DNA of 58,492 nucleotides from an uncultured Alteromonadaceae bacterium (GCA_913064725.1 CAJYAI010000010.1:1-58492), one strand, 5' to 3'; counted from the stretch's first letter, positions 18,765 through 27,631 are shown. Translations and numbers: made by a program. The notes: generated from the letters alone by a model not told the origin.

Positions 18765-20580
18765 AGCAACGCCTACAGCGCCGGCAACCGACTCGCCGCA
18801 ATCCAAATCATTGCGACCCCTCAGAGAGCTACTAGGCTTTCTGTGGCCACACAAATCGCGTCTTATCATTGCCAGCGCGGCTCTCGTCTTTACTGCCATG
18901 ACGCAATTGTCTTTAGGTTATGGGATTCAAGTACTCATCGATCAGGGCTTTTCAAATCAGAGCGAGGAGGGTCTGCGTCGAGCTGTACTCTTCATGGTCG
19001 CTGTAGGCTTCGCCATGGCCTGTGGCTCGTTTGTCCGTTTTTATATGGTGTCGTGGCTGGGCGAGCGGGTGAGCGCTGATTTGCGACGAGACGTCTTCAA
19101 CAATTTGCTAACCGTTCACCCGGGGTTTTACGAAAAGAATCACGCCGGGGAGATCATGTCGCGTATCACGACCGACACAACACTCCTGCAAACGCTGATT
19201 GGCTCCTCTGTGAGTCTGGCAGCTAGAAATGCCTTAACCCTGGTTGGGGCATTAATCCTGATGTCACTGACGAATATAAAACTCACGCTCATCATGCTCA
19301 TTGGGGTTCCGCTTACACTGCTGCCCGTTCTCTATCTAGGGCGTCGGGTAAGAGCCCTGTCGACCAGAAGTCAGACCAGTATCGCGAATGTGGGCACGCG
19401 TGCCGGAGAAGTGCTGCAATCAATAAAGATTGTGCAAAGTTTTCAGCGAGAGTCTATGGAGCGTGATGTCTTTGAACGCGACGTGGGCATCGCATTCGAT
19501 ATCGCGAAGAAGCGGATACAACAGCGCGCTTGGCTGATGGCCTGCGCTATTTTCCTCTTTCTCGGTGGCATGGTAGGAATGTTGTGGACGGGGGGACAAG
19601 ACGTCATTGCGGGGCGAATGAGCGGGGGGGACCTCGGCGCCTTTGTATTTTATGCCGTCATGCTCGGTACGGCTTTTGCTACTTTGTCAGAGGTTTGGGG
19701 TGACTTGCAACGCGCCGCCGGGGCTGCAGAGCGACTTGTCGAACTACTTCATCAAAACAGTGATATCGTCGACACAGGTGCGGCATCTATCGCGGATGGT
19801 CAGATATTAGAGGCAAAGGATCTACTATTTACCTATCCGTCGAGACCCCTAACTCCAGCGCTAGAGCACTTCAATCTGAGAATAACACCGGGGAAAACAC
19901 TGGCCCTAGTGGGTCCCTCCGGTGCAGGCAAATCGACTATATTTGAATTGCTGCAGCGCTTTCATGACCCTAGCGGCGGCGCACTCACCTACGGTAGTGT
20001 CCCTCTTGCCGACTTCCCACTACAGGAATGGCGGGCTAAAACGGCACTGGTACCGCAGGCGCCCATCCTGTTTTCAGGGGACATTGCTTACAACATTGGC
20101 TATGGCAATCCCGATGCCAGTCAACACGACATCGAGGCTGCTGCCGAAGCTGCCTATGCAACTGAGTTCATTGGAAGACTGCCTGATGGGTATCAAAGTG
20201 AGATTGGCGCTCAAGGCGTTCAACTGTCGGGCGGTCAGCGTCAGCGCATCGCGCTTGCCCGCGCCATCTTAAAAAATCCAGAAATCCTTCTCCTCGATGA
20301 GGCCACGAGCGCACTTGATACCGAGAGCGAGCACTACGTTCAGCTGGCCCTCGAAGAACTGACTCGGGGACGAACGACTATTATTATTGCTCACCGGCTA
20401 TCGACGATTATCAATGCGGATGCAATAGCGGTCATAGATGGCGGTTCGGTCGTTGACATCGGAACACACTCTGAATTGCTTGCGCGTTGTCATCTCTATC
20501 AGCGTTTAGCGAGCATGCAATTTAAAGAGGCCGATAGCATCACGCCAGAGGAAGACAATGCCGCGCCGGATGCTGCCTGA
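18757..20580 (+). CDS. ABC exporter, fused permease/ATPase (MsbA-related)
   Basis: Half-transporter of the ABCB type that would act as a homodimer in the inner membrane. The N-terminal half has about six TM helices (residues 35-320); the C-terminal ATPase has Walker A GPSGAGKST at 386-394, signature LSGGQ near 490, Walker B ILLLDEATSALD near 508-519 and H-loop IIAHRLST. All catalytic motifs are intact. The substrate is unknown: the family includes lipid A/phospholipid flippases and multidrug exporters, and this copy looks like the MsbA-related group rather than canonical MsbA. It overlaps tatC by eight bases, so it is probably co-transcribed with the Tat genes. Confidence 0.9.
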   Translation: MSEATPTAPATDSPQSKSLRPLRELLGFLWPHKSRLIIASAALVFTAMTQLSLGYGIQVLIDQGFSNQSEEGLRRAVLFMVAVGFAMACGSFVRFYMVSWLGERVSADLRRDVFNNLLTVHPGFYEKNHAGEIMSRITTDTTLLQTLIGSSVSLAARNALTLVGALILMSLTNIKLTLIMLIGVPLTLLPVLYLGRRVRALSTRSQTSIANVGTRAGEVLQSIKIVQSFQRESMERDVFERDVGIAFDIAKKRIQQRAWLMACAIFLFLGGMVGMLWTGGQDVIAGRMSGGDLGAFVFYAVMLGTAFATLSEVWGDLQRAAGAAERLVELLHQNSDIVDTGAASIADGQILEAKDLLFTYPSRPLTPALEHFNLRITPGKTLALVGPSGAGKSTIFELLQRFHDPSGGALTYGSVPLADFPLQEWRAKTALVPQAPILFSGDIAYNIGYGNPDASQHDIEAAAEAAYATEFIGRLPDGYQSEIGAQGVQLSGGQRQRIALARAILKNPEILLLDEATSALDTESEHYVQLALEELTRGRTTIIIAHRLSTIINADAIAVIDGGSVVDIGTHSELLARCHLYQRLASMQFKEADSITPEEDNAAPDAA

Positions 20581-20590
20581 CTGGCAGCTT
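20572..20590 (+). terminator. Possible weak terminator after the tat/ABC operon
   Basis: A perfect 6-bp inverted repeat GCTGCC/GGCAGC with a 5-base loop spans the ABC exporter stop codon. Only two T follow, so it may be Rho-assisted, an RNA-stabilising hairpin, or chance. Confidence 0.3.
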
Positions 20591-20912
20591 AGCGTCCGTC
20601 TATTGTTCACCAAGCTATTATCCACACAGCGATGGCGCACCAGGCTTTTGTCCGCCGAGCAGACTCACTATGACGTGGCTGACATTCCCCTGCGCAGTCA
20701 ATCCGCGACACAATTCTAGAGACAGCATCCCTAGAGGCAGCATCGCTTTGTCAGTAGCAAATAGTAACTAGGGATAGGCTGTGGCGAGCAGTCGTCAAAC
20801 ATGGCTCAGTCTTTTACGTTTAGTGGGTGGTGTTGCTGAATCCCCGGTGCGAATGCCGTTATGTGCTAGACGCAGTGTTTGCCGGCCAAAAATCTACATC
20901 CGGATCACTAGA

Positions 20913-20971
20913 GGCACTAACGGCACTAACGGCACTAACGGCACTAACGGCACTAACGGCACTAACGGCAC
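20913..20971. repeat. 9-bp tandem repeat (GGCACTAAC)x6 plus partial unit
   Basis: Six exact head-to-tail copies of GGCACTAAC at 20913-20966, followed by GGCAC (20967-20971). No variation between units, which suggests recent slippage or active maintenance. The unit keeps reading frame (Gly-Thr-Asn if read on the plus strand), but no supported gene covers it. Confidence 0.97.
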
Positions 20972-21002
20972 GAGGATTCTGGGTGAAACAGGAATTTTAG
21001 GC

Positions 21003-21029
21003 AAAAAAAAGGCGCCGAAGACGGCGCCT
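21003..21029 (-). terminator. Intrinsic terminator of the pntAA-pntAB-pntB operon
   Basis: Minus-strand hairpin AGGCGCCG/CGGCGCCT (8 perfect bp, 4-base loop; 21010-21029) followed by a run of T (21010-21003). It starts about 28 bases after the pntB stop. Strong GC stem plus U-tract. Confidence 0.9.
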
Positions 21030-21057
21030 AAAAAGATGTCGGACCTGTTTCATGACA

Positions 21058-22416
21058 TCAAGAAAACTCTCTGACCAAGCCCCCAATCGACTCTTTGGCG
21101 TCACCAAATAGCATGCGGGCGTTGTCTTTATAAAAGAGTGGATTTTCAATTCCTGCAAAACCGGACGCCATGGAGCGCTTCAACACAAAGACGGTTCTCG
21201 CATCAGCCACGTTGATGACGGGCATGCCGTAAATAGGGGAAGACTCAACCTCTCGGGCCGCTGGATTCACCACATCATTGGCACCGATCACGATAGCAAC
21301 GTCGACTGTTTCCATTCGAGGATTGATATCGTCCATTTCTAGGAGCTGGTCATAAGGGACGTCAGCCTCGGCTAACAGAACATTCATGTGACCGGGCATT
21401 CGACCGGCTACCGGGTGAATACCATAGTTCACCTCACAGCCATTCGCTTCAAGCAACTCCATCAGCTCTTTCACCACGTGCTGGGCCTGCGCGACCGCCA
21501 TACCATAGCCGGGAATAATGGCAACATTAGTGGCAGCTTCCAGAACGTAGTAAGCGTCCTCTACCGAGATAGGTTTAATCTCACCTTCCACCTCAGTAAC
21601 CGTGGTCGAGACACTGGCAAAGCCGGAAAACAACACATTACTTAGCGACCGATTCATCGCCTTGCACATGATCTGAGTGAGGATAATGCCAGACGCACCG
21701 ACGAGAGAGCCGGCGACAATAAGTACATTGTTATCGACCGCAAAACCGGCAGCGCAAGCTGCAAGACCCGAGTAGGAGTTCAGCAGTGAAATCACGACTG
21801 GCATATCGGCGCCACCGATCGGAATGACGACCATGATGCCAAACACGAGCGACAAGCCAACTACCGTGTAGAGCATATTCGTATTACTTGGGTCCATCAC
21901 GAACATAACGGCACTGGCCACAATACCAATTACGATGAGCGCATTTACAAACTTCTGACCAGAAAAGGTCAATGCGCCGCTGCCGATTGTTTCTGACAAC
22001 TTACCGTAGGCCACTAGGGAGCCCGTGAACGTCACACCGCCGATAAGGATCGACAAAATAATGGTGATGTAAGTAAAGCTGCTGTCAGCAATGGACAATG
22101 CGGCAATACCGACTAACCCTGAGGCGGCACCGCCAACACCGTTAAACAAGGCAACCATTTCGGGCATTGACGTCATTGCTACTGTGCGAGCGGCTATCGC
22201 GCCTATTGCACCGCCTACAATCATGCCGCCGAGTATAAATTCATACTGAACGATGCCTTGATCGAGCAGCGCTGCAACGATTGCCACCAACATACCGATA
22301 GCTGAAATGCCATTACCTCTGCGCGCTGTATCCGGAGAGCCCAACATCTTCAATCCGAAAATAAACAGACCGGCAGCCACGACATATCCGAGCTGGATAA
22401 ACAGTTCAATATTCAT
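21058..22416 (-). CDS. pntB: Proton-translocating NAD(P) transhydrogenase, beta subunit
   Basis: Membrane (domain II) and NADP(H)-binding (domain III) subunit of the transhydrogenase, which uses the proton gradient to drive hydride transfer from NADH to NADP+. The 452 residues have about nine TM helices in the first 270, then the soluble domain III with GYGMAVAQAQHVV near 300 and the GIHPVAGRMPGHMNVLL segment. Last gene of a three-subunit operon; a strong terminator follows. Confidence 0.96.
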   Translation of the reverse strand: MNIELFIQLGYVVAAGLFIFGLKMLGSPDTARRGNGISAIGMLVAIVAALLDQGIVQYEFILGGMIVGGAIGAIAARTVAMTSMPEMVALFNGVGGAASGLVGIAALSIADSSFTYITIILSILIGGVTFTGSLVAYGKLSETIGSGALTFSGQKFVNALIVIGIVASAVMFVMDPSNTNMLYTVVGLSLVFGIMVVIPIGGADMPVVISLLNSYSGLAACAAGFAVDNNVLIVAGSLVGASGIILTQIMCKAMNRSLSNVLFSGFASVSTTVTEVEGEIKPISVEDAYYVLEAATNVAIIPGYGMAVAQAQHVVKELMELLEANGCEVNYGIHPVAGRMPGHMNVLLAEADVPYDQLLEMDDINPRMETVDVAIVIGANDVVNPAAREVESSPIYGMPVINVADARTVFVLKRSMASGFAGIENPLFYKDNARMLFGDAKESIGGLVREFS

Positions 22417-22419
22417 CGC

Positions 22420-22704
22420 TTAACCCTCCTTCTTTTTGAAGAAGCCGAGCATGCGATCGGTCACCATGTAACCGCCCACGACATTGATACTGGCAAGTGC
22501 AACCGCACCGGCACCGAACCATTGGGCCAGATCTGCGTTACCACTACCCGCGAGAGCCACGGCACCAACGACGGTAATACCTGAGATGGCATTGGCGCCC
22601 GACATCAACGGTGTATGTAACGTCGCGGGCACTTTATTGATCAGCTCAAAGCCCAGAAAAACCGAGAGCATCAAAATAAATAACAGATATGAAAAAACAT
22701 CCAT
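22420..22704 (-). CDS. pntAB: NAD(P) transhydrogenase subunit alpha part 2
   Basis: A 94-residue membrane protein with three TM helices, corresponding to the C-terminal membrane part of E. coli PntA as a separate chain. The segment NKVPATLHTPLMSGANAISG is highly characteristic. Only three bases separate it from pntB and one base from pntAA. The split arrangement is as in Rhodospirillum rubrum and many marine bacteria. Confidence 0.95.
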   Translation of the reverse strand: MDVFSYLLFILMLSVFLGFELINKVPATLHTPLMSGANAISGITVVGAVALAGSGNADLAQWFGAGAVALASINVVGGYMVTDRMLGFFKKKEG

Positions 22705-22705
22705 C

Positions 22706-23848
22706 TTATCCTTCCCCTTCCATTAGGTTCTTAATGGTGGGGTGAACCACCTCTCCACCGTGCGTGATCACACAGCCTGGCAAAATATCGTTCTCCATAT
22801 CGAGAACGAATGTTTTTGCATCTGTATCCCAAGTGTCCTCAACCAGATTAAACAGGTTATTTGCATACATCTGAGATGCATCCCTTGCGACCTCGTTAGC
22901 GAGGTTCGCCGTGCCTACGATTGTCACACCATTTACAACGACGACCTCATTGGGTACCGACCCCTCAACATTGCCACCCGTCTCAGCCGCCATATCCACG
23001 ATAACTGAACCCGGAGCCATACCCTCAACCATGTCACTCGTCACCAAGACAGGGGGCTTCCGTCCAAATACCTGCGCCGTCGTGATGACAACGTCCGAGT
23101 CGGCAATAACATCTTTTTGGGCCTGACGCTGGATTTCTACCTGCTCGGGCGTAAGCTCTTTCGCATAGCCATCAGCAGTTTGACCGGTGTCGCCAAGATC
23201 AATTTCCAAAAACTTACCGCCAAGCGACTGAACCTGCTCTGCCACGACGGGCCGCGTATCAAACGCTGTGACGCGCGCGCCCAGGCGCTTAGCGGTTGCG
23301 ATCGCTTGCAAACCCGCTACACCGGCGCCGATGATAAAGACCTTTGAGGGCTTTAGTGTCCCAGCTGGAGTCATCAACATCGGAAAAATACTCGGTAGAT
23401 GCGCGGCGGCTAGCGTCACTGCCACGTAACCCGCGAGGTTGGCCTGAGAGCTTAGGGCATCCATCTTTTGGCTTCTGGTCGATCGGGGGATCATTTCCAT
23501 ACTCACGGCGGTGATACCTTTTGCCGCAAGTGCTGCGATCAGTTCACGCTCGTTAAATGGATCCAAGTAAGACACATGGATACAGCCCGATTTCATCATG
23601 TCGATCTCATCTGGCTCGGGCTTTCGGAGTCTCAACACCATGTCGGCGGACCCAAAAAGCGCCGCTCGATCGGTCACAATTTCAGCACCCAGATCAGAAT
23701 AGACGCTGTCCTCGAACCCAACCGCTGCACCAGCACCAGATTCAATAGCGACCTCTGCGCCGAGGCGGATCATTTTTTTGACGGTTTCCGGAGTTGCGGA
23801 CGTGCGTCGCTCGCCGGCATTCGACTCGCGAGGAATAACAATACGCAT
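22706..23848 (-). CDS. pntAA: NAD(P) transhydrogenase subunit alpha part 1 (NAD-binding)
   Basis: Soluble domain I that binds NAD(H), homologous to alanine dehydrogenase. The 380 residues include the start MRIVIPRESNAGERR, the loop segment PRSTRSQKMDALSSQ, and the Rossmann motif GAGVAGLQAIATAKRLG near 175. The mobile-loop and RQD-region segments are present. First gene of the operon; the 203 bases upstream (23849-24051) separate it from chrR and presumably hold its promoter, which I could not pinpoint. Confidence 0.96.
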   Translation of the reverse strand: MRIVIPRESNAGERRTSATPETVKKMIRLGAEVAIESGAGAAVGFEDSVYSDLGAEIVTDRAALFGSADMVLRLRKPEPDEIDMMKSGCIHVSYLDPFNERELIAALAAKGITAVSMEMIPRSTRSQKMDALSSQANLAGYVAVTLAAAHLPSIFPMLMTPAGTLKPSKVFIIGAGVAGLQAIATAKRLGARVTAFDTRPVVAEQVQSLGGKFLEIDLGDTGQTADGYAKELTPEQVEIQRQAQKDVIADSDVVITTAQVFGRKPPVLVTSDMVEGMAPGSVIVDMAAETGGNVEGSVPNEVVVVNGVTIVGTANLANEVARDASQMYANNLFNLVEDTWDTDAKTFVLDMENDILPGCVITHGGEVVHPTIKNLMEGEG

Positions 23849-24051
23849 GGATAATGCTCGCTTCTTAAAGTTTTGGGGTTGTACGTCTAATGATGTCGAG
23901 AGGATCTCATTGCGCCCTTCTTAACGCGACAAAAATCCACAATAACGCACATAGCGATTGAAAATCTGGGTACTAAACAGGACGAGTTGGGTGTGAGCGC
24001 AGGAGACGTCAGCGTCGGGGCTACACGGCAGAAGTCGCTTGTGTGAAAAGC

Positions 24052-24702
24052 CTAGCCAGCCCGCAGCTGCAGCAGTGGACTCAACCAGCGATGGTGCCAA
24101 CGCGTAAATCGAAGCGGCGACTCAAGCACAGCAATACAGATGCAATCACTGCCTGGAAGCGCAGTAGGCGCGTGAACATCACCCGCCTCTCTAATCACAA
24201 AATCGCCCGCATGATACTCGGCGTTTTCATCACTAAAGCCACCCTGCAGTACCAATGTCATCTCGGCACCCGAATGGTTGTGCTGTGGAATGCTGCCGCC
24301 CTCGGCAATATGGTAAAGCGAGAATTCGGCAGCACCATCAATCTCGCCCAAATCCGCGATTTTCAGAGAGCGCGTCACCTTTCTCCACTGAAGCTGCTCG
24401 AGATTACCTTTTCGGATTTGTTTTACAGTCCATGCCATTGTCGATGAGCTGGCGTCGTTAACAGCACGATCGTCTTCGACATCTTCGAGGCGCGCGAGAA
24501 CGTTATCAAGCACTCGGGGGTCGACATCGACTGGACTGACATCCTCAAACATGGCTGCGCCAAGACTCTCGAGCTGTGCCAGGTCATGTTGACAGGCGCC
24601 ACAAAAATCTAAGTGCGTCGACACGACAACACTTTGTGCGGGTGGCAACGCGCTGGCTGCGAACTCCGCTAACGTACTTGAATCTGGATGATGCTTAACC
24701 AT
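24052..24702 (-). CDS. chrR: ChrR-like zinc anti-sigma factor
   Basis: Cytoplasmic anti-sigma factor predicted to hold the adjacent ECF sigma inactive until singlet oxygen or a related oxidant disrupts it. The 216 residues show the two-domain ChrR layout. The N-terminal anti-sigma domain has zinc ligands H5, H30, C34 and C37 (HLDFCGAC), matching the Rhodobacter ChrR spacing. The C-terminal cupin domain contains HNHSGAE and a later DVHAP, supplying metal ligands. It lies downstream of the sigma gene on the same strand but 142 bases away, unlike the tight spacing usual for such pairs. Family role is established in R. sphaeroides; the inducing signal here is inferred. Confidence 0.92.
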   Translation of the reverse strand: MVKHHPDSSTLAEFAASALPPAQSVVVSTHLDFCGACQHDLAQLESLGAAMFEDVSPVDVDPRVLDNVLARLEDVEDDRAVNDASSSTMAWTVKQIRKGNLEQLQWRKVTRSLKIADLGEIDGAAEFSLYHIAEGGSIPQHNHSGAEMTLVLQGGFSDENAEYHAGDFVIREAGDVHAPTALPGSDCICIAVLESPLRFTRWHHRWLSPLLQLRAG

Positions 24703-24844
24703 TACAATCTTTTAACCCTGCCCAAACTATTAGTCAACTCCGCAAAGCGTGTATGCGTTACGACCGACTGTAATCGTCGGTTCAGCGTAAACACAGGCTT
24801 CACTTACTTATGCAAACTAATACCCATTTTTTAAACTATACGGA
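24703..24844 (-). other. 142-base spacer between sigma and anti-sigma genes with an inverted repeat
   Basis: Contains a perfect 6-bp inverted repeat ACCGAC/GTCGGT with a 7-base loop (24763-24781) and AT-rich flanks near the sigma stop. No T-run follows on the minus strand, so it does not look like a standard terminator. It could be an RNA element, operator or processing site; it may also hold a separate chrR promoter. No ORF is visible in it. Confidence 0.5.
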
Positions 24845-25474
24845 TCACTCCTCTGTACCCGCATCCATGAAAACTTGTAATTTTTGTATGGCGAGGCGCA
24901 CTCGAGACTTAACGGTACCTAACGGCAGACCTAACTCAGCCGCGGTCTCCGAGTGAGACTTCCCTTCCATGTATACCTTCGCCAATATCTGAGCTTGATC
25001 CTGAGGCAGCTCCTTGAGCAACTCACGGACACGGACCGCCCCCCGCGACGCATGCAGTGCAGTTGTCGGCTCGTGGCCCTCTAGCTCGAATCCGACATCC
25101 TCGGCCTCAAGTTGCGTATCGAACTTTTGCAAACGTCTGAACATGTCGGTTCGACAGTTACGAGCAATGGTGTACACCCACGTACTCGCTGCCGCTTTTT
25201 CGGGATTAAATCCAGCGGCTTTTTGCCACACTTTTAGCATGACCTCCTGAACGAGCTCATCTGCATGTGCAGCAGAAAGCGACGATCCGGACAAAGCGAA
25301 CGCCTTAATGAGAGGTGCAAAATGCGCGAAGAACCTCGCGAACGACGCTCGGTCTCGGAACTCTGCGATTCGCACAACACACTGGCTCCACTCATCAGTT
25401 CGGCGCCCCTGTGGTACCGACCATGCAGAGACCGCCGGTTGACCGCGTGCGCCTTCTCCCTGCTTGTCTACCAT
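24845..25474 (-). CDS. rpoE: RNA polymerase ECF sigma factor (ECF11/RpoE-like, ChrR partner)
   Basis: Group 4 sigma factor. The 209 residues contain sigma region 2 (about 45-115: ELVQEVMLKVWQKA and STWVYTIARNCRTDMFRR) and region 4 (about 145-200: LPQDQAQILAKVYMEGKSHSETA and the helix-turn-helix LPLGTVKSRVRLA). A good Shine-Dalgarno AAAGGAGAG precedes the ATG. The neighbouring ChrR-like anti-sigma gene places it in the ECF11 group, known for singlet-oxygen responses. It is divergent from the FAD/DUF1365/CFA operon, the likely target regulon and an arrangement seen in R. sphaeroides. Promoter recognition is inferred. Confidence 0.93.
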   Translation of the reverse strand: MVDKQGEGARGQPAVSAWSVPQGRRTDEWSQCVVRIAEFRDRASFARFFAHFAPLIKAFALSGSSLSAAHADELVQEVMLKVWQKAAGFNPEKAAASTWVYTIARNCRTDMFRRLQKFDTQLEAEDVGFELEGHEPTTALHASRGAVRVRELLKELPQDQAQILAKVYMEGKSHSETAAELGLPLGTVKSRVRLAIQKLQVFMDAGTEE

Positions 25475-25619
25475 CTAGCACTCTCCTTTGAGCGTATCGT
25501 TTCTTAGAATACACAAATCCAACAAACTTGACACCTTAATGTGTATATTAAAGATGACACTTTGGTGATTTTCAGCATAATTGCCAAAATGGGTCGTCAT
25601 CGTTGTTTCGAGGTAATAA
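25475..25619. promoter_or_regulatory. Divergent promoter region between the ECF sigma gene and the lipid-modification operon
   Basis: The 145 bases must carry promoters for both directions. Seen: a perfect -35-like TTGACA at 25528-25533 (plus strand), without a good -10 at normal spacing, and on the minus strand a TAAGAA about 30 bases upstream of the sigma start, resembling the -10 of ECF11-type promoters. I do not see a full TGATCC-N18-TAAGA match in either direction. Confidence 0.45.
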
Positions 25620-26882
25620 ATGAGCACAGCCATTATTGGTACCGGCATCTCAGGTCTTGGGTGCGCTTATCGGCTTGCTCAGTCCGGTGAATCAGTCACT
25701 GTATTCGAGGCGTCAGACTTGATTGGTGGCCACACAGCAACCAAGTCTGTCTCGGTTGCAAGTGGTGATTACGCTATCGACACTGGATTTATTGTTTACA
25801 ACGACTGGACCTATCCAGAATTCATCTCGCTAATGGATGAGCTAGGCGTCGCAAACCGGCCTACCTCAATGGGATTCTCTGTTTCAGACGATCGTTCAGG
25901 CCTCGAGTATGCGGGCAATAACCTCAACACGCTTTTCGCTCAGCGGCGTAATTTGGTGTCACCCAAATTCATCGGTATGGTTCGTGAGATCCTGCGCTTC
26001 AACAAAGTTGCAGTCGAGGACTTAGAGGCGGGCCGACTGAGTGATGGTGAAACGCTTGAAGAATACCTTGAGCGACATCAATTCAGTGCGTTTTTCCGAA
26101 GACACTACCTGGTAAGCATGGCATCCGCGATCTGGTCTGCCAACTTCGAGGAAAGCCTCAATTTTCCGGCCGAATTTTTTGTGCGATTTTTCAAAAACCA
26201 TGGATTGCTTCAGGTCAAGAATAGACCTCAGTGGCGGGTCTTGGAGGGAGGCAGTAAAAGCTACCTAAAGCCACTTTGCGCGCCCTTTGAAAATGATATC
26301 CGCACAGCCTGCCAGATCGTCGCCGTCGCCCGTGAACCTCAACAGCGTCCAAAGCTCCGGACAGCTCAAGGAGAAGAGCTCACTTTTGATGACATCGTCA
26401 TTGCATCGCATGCCGATCAAGCCATTGCAATGTTGTCAGACATGGACGATTCAGAACGGCAAATACTATCCGAACTGCCCTATACTGAGAACGACGTCGT
26501 GCTGCACACAGATAGCCGAGTGCTGCCACAGCGACAGCTAGCTTGGTCTAGTTGGAACTATCGGCTTCGCGAATCTGACTGTCGTGCAACACTGACCTAC
26601 AACATGAATATTCTTCAGGGCATCTCATCGCCAGAGACCTTTTGCGTCACACTCAACGATACACAGGCCATAGATCCCTCCACCATATTGGGCGAATACC
26701 GATATGCGCACCCCCAGTTCACGGTTAAAGGAATGGCCTCACAAGCTCGATGGAAAGAGATCAATGGTCCGCGAAGCACCTGGTTCTGTGGTGCCTACTG
26801 GCGAAATGGTTTTCATGAGGATGGTCTCTTCAGTGGCAACCGGGTCGCCGATGCGATTATTAAAAAGCGAGCGGAACAGTGA
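25620..26882 (+). CDS. FAD-dependent amine-oxidase-like oxidoreductase
   Basis: Flavoprotein of the NAD(P)-binding-8/amino-oxidase superfamily, 420 residues. The N-terminal dinucleotide fold IIGTGISGLGCAYRLAQSG has GxGxxG at 7-12 and ends in the FAD-ribose acid (VFEA), followed by DTGFIVYNDWTYP, typical of the group found beside DUF1365 and CFA-like genes. A conserved C-terminal motif WFCGAYWRNGFHEDGLFSG is also characteristic. A GAGG ribosome-binding site precedes the ATG. First gene of the operon and overlaps the next by four bases. In Rhodobacter, neighbours of this kind are induced by singlet oxygen and contribute to modified fatty acids; the exact reaction here is unknown. Confidence 0.88.
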   Translation: MSTAIIGTGISGLGCAYRLAQSGESVTVFEASDLIGGHTATKSVSVASGDYAIDTGFIVYNDWTYPEFISLMDELGVANRPTSMGFSVSDDRSGLEYAGNNLNTLFAQRRNLVSPKFIGMVREILRFNKVAVEDLEAGRLSDGETLEEYLERHQFSAFFRRHYLVSMASAIWSANFEESLNFPAEFFVRFFKNHGLLQVKNRPQWRVLEGGSKSYLKPLCAPFENDIRTACQIVAVAREPQQRPKLRTAQGEELTFDDIVIASHADQAIAMLSDMDDSERQILSELPYTENDVVLHTDSRVLPQRQLAWSSWNYRLRESDCRATLTYNMNILQGISSPETFCVTLNDTQAIDPSTILGEYRYAHPQFTVKGMASQARWKEINGPRSTWFCGAYWRNGFHEDGLFSGNRVADAIIKKRAEQ

Positions 26883-27631
26883 ATACCGCATTCTACGTCG
26901 GCAGATTGGCTCATGTTCGTATGACCCCGAAACACCATCGGTTTAGTTACCCAGTGTTCATGCCTTTTGTCGATGTGGATGACCTAAGCTCGCTTACCGA
27001 CAGGGCGCCATTGTGGAGCGCCGGTCGCTGGGGCCTAGCCAGATTCGTGCGTAGCGACTTCATCGGTGACTACCGTCAATCCGTTTCAGAAGCAGTCAAA
27101 AAGCGCATTTTTGAAGAGACAGAGCAGCAGTTTGACGGCCAGATCTTTCTTCTAGCAAATTGGCGTTATTTCGGTCTACAAAACAATCCTATTGCCTGCT
27201 ACTTCTGTAAAGGCGCGTCGCAGGGCGCTCTCGATTTCATCGTGGTAGAGGTGACCAATACACCGTGGGGTGAGCGCCATAGCTATGTTCTCGAGACGGA
27301 TAACTCGAAGACGCTATGTCAGACCGAGTTCAAAAAAGAGCTCCACGTCTCGCCCTTTCACGGTATGCAGCAGCGGTACCGGTGGCTATCGACCACTCCC
27401 GGAGAGTCGCTTGCCATCAAACTAACCAATTTGGAGCAGGGTGAACGTGTCTTCCATGCGTCACTGACACTCAAACGGCTTCCCGTTAACCGATTTACGG
27501 GGCTGTCACTTCTCGTTCGTTACCCTTTTGAAACAGCTAAAGTTACCCTGGGAATCTACTGGCAAGCCGCCCTTCTGTTTTTAAGGCGCGTGCCCTTATT
27601 TTCTCACCCAAAAAATAATCCGACTCATTAG
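26879..27631 (+). CDS. DUF1365 family protein
   Basis: A 250-residue protein starting with GTG at 26879, four bases inside the previous gene. The N-terminus FYVGRLAHVRMTPKHHRFSY and the SPFHGMQQRYRW segment are hallmarks of DUF1365. No catalytic motif is known to me. Its Rhodobacter counterpart (RSP_1090) lies between similar genes and is required, with the CFA-like protein, for a normal singlet-oxygen response through ChrR. Immediate neighbours here reproduce that pairing. The role in lipid modification or signalling is inferred from family and context. Confidence 0.88.
   Translation: MNTAFYVGRLAHVRMTPKHHRFSYPVFMPFVDVDDLSSLTDRAPLWSAGRWGLARFVRSDFIGDYRQSVSEAVKKRIFEETEQQFDGQIFLLANWRYFGLQNNPIACYFCKGASQGALDFIVVEVTNTPWGERHSYVLETDNSKTLCQTEFKKELHVSPFHGMQQRYRWLSTTPGESLAIKLTNLEQGERVFHASLTLKRLPVNRFTGLSLLVRYPFETAKVTLGIYWQAALLFLRRVPLFSHPKNNPTH

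Larger units (their letters stand above)
20581..21057. other. 477-bp intergenic region between convergent operons
   Basis: No convincing gene. It contains, left to right: the trailing part of a small hairpin, a featureless 300-base stretch, six perfect copies of a 9-bp tandem repeat (20913-20966 plus five bases), and the strong minus-strand terminator of the pnt operon. A GTG-started 97-codon frame (20781-21074) runs through repeat and terminator; I do not accept it as a gene. Confidence 0.8.

Noticed and set aside
20913..20971. Could the tandem repeat be a CRISPR array?
   Set aside because: Units are 9 bases, contiguous and without spacers, and no cas genes are present.
20781..21074. 97-codon GTG-started ORF through the 9-bp repeat
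   Set aside because: It runs through the pnt terminator into the end of pntB on the opposite strand, and has no ribosome-binding site or recognisable domain. Gly-Thr-Asn repeats come from the tandem DNA repeat.
23849..24051. A second ECF11-type promoter upstream of pntAA
   Set aside because: A TAAGAAG is present on the minus strand, but no matching -35 box at the right distance, so regulation of pnt by the ECF sigma cannot be supported.
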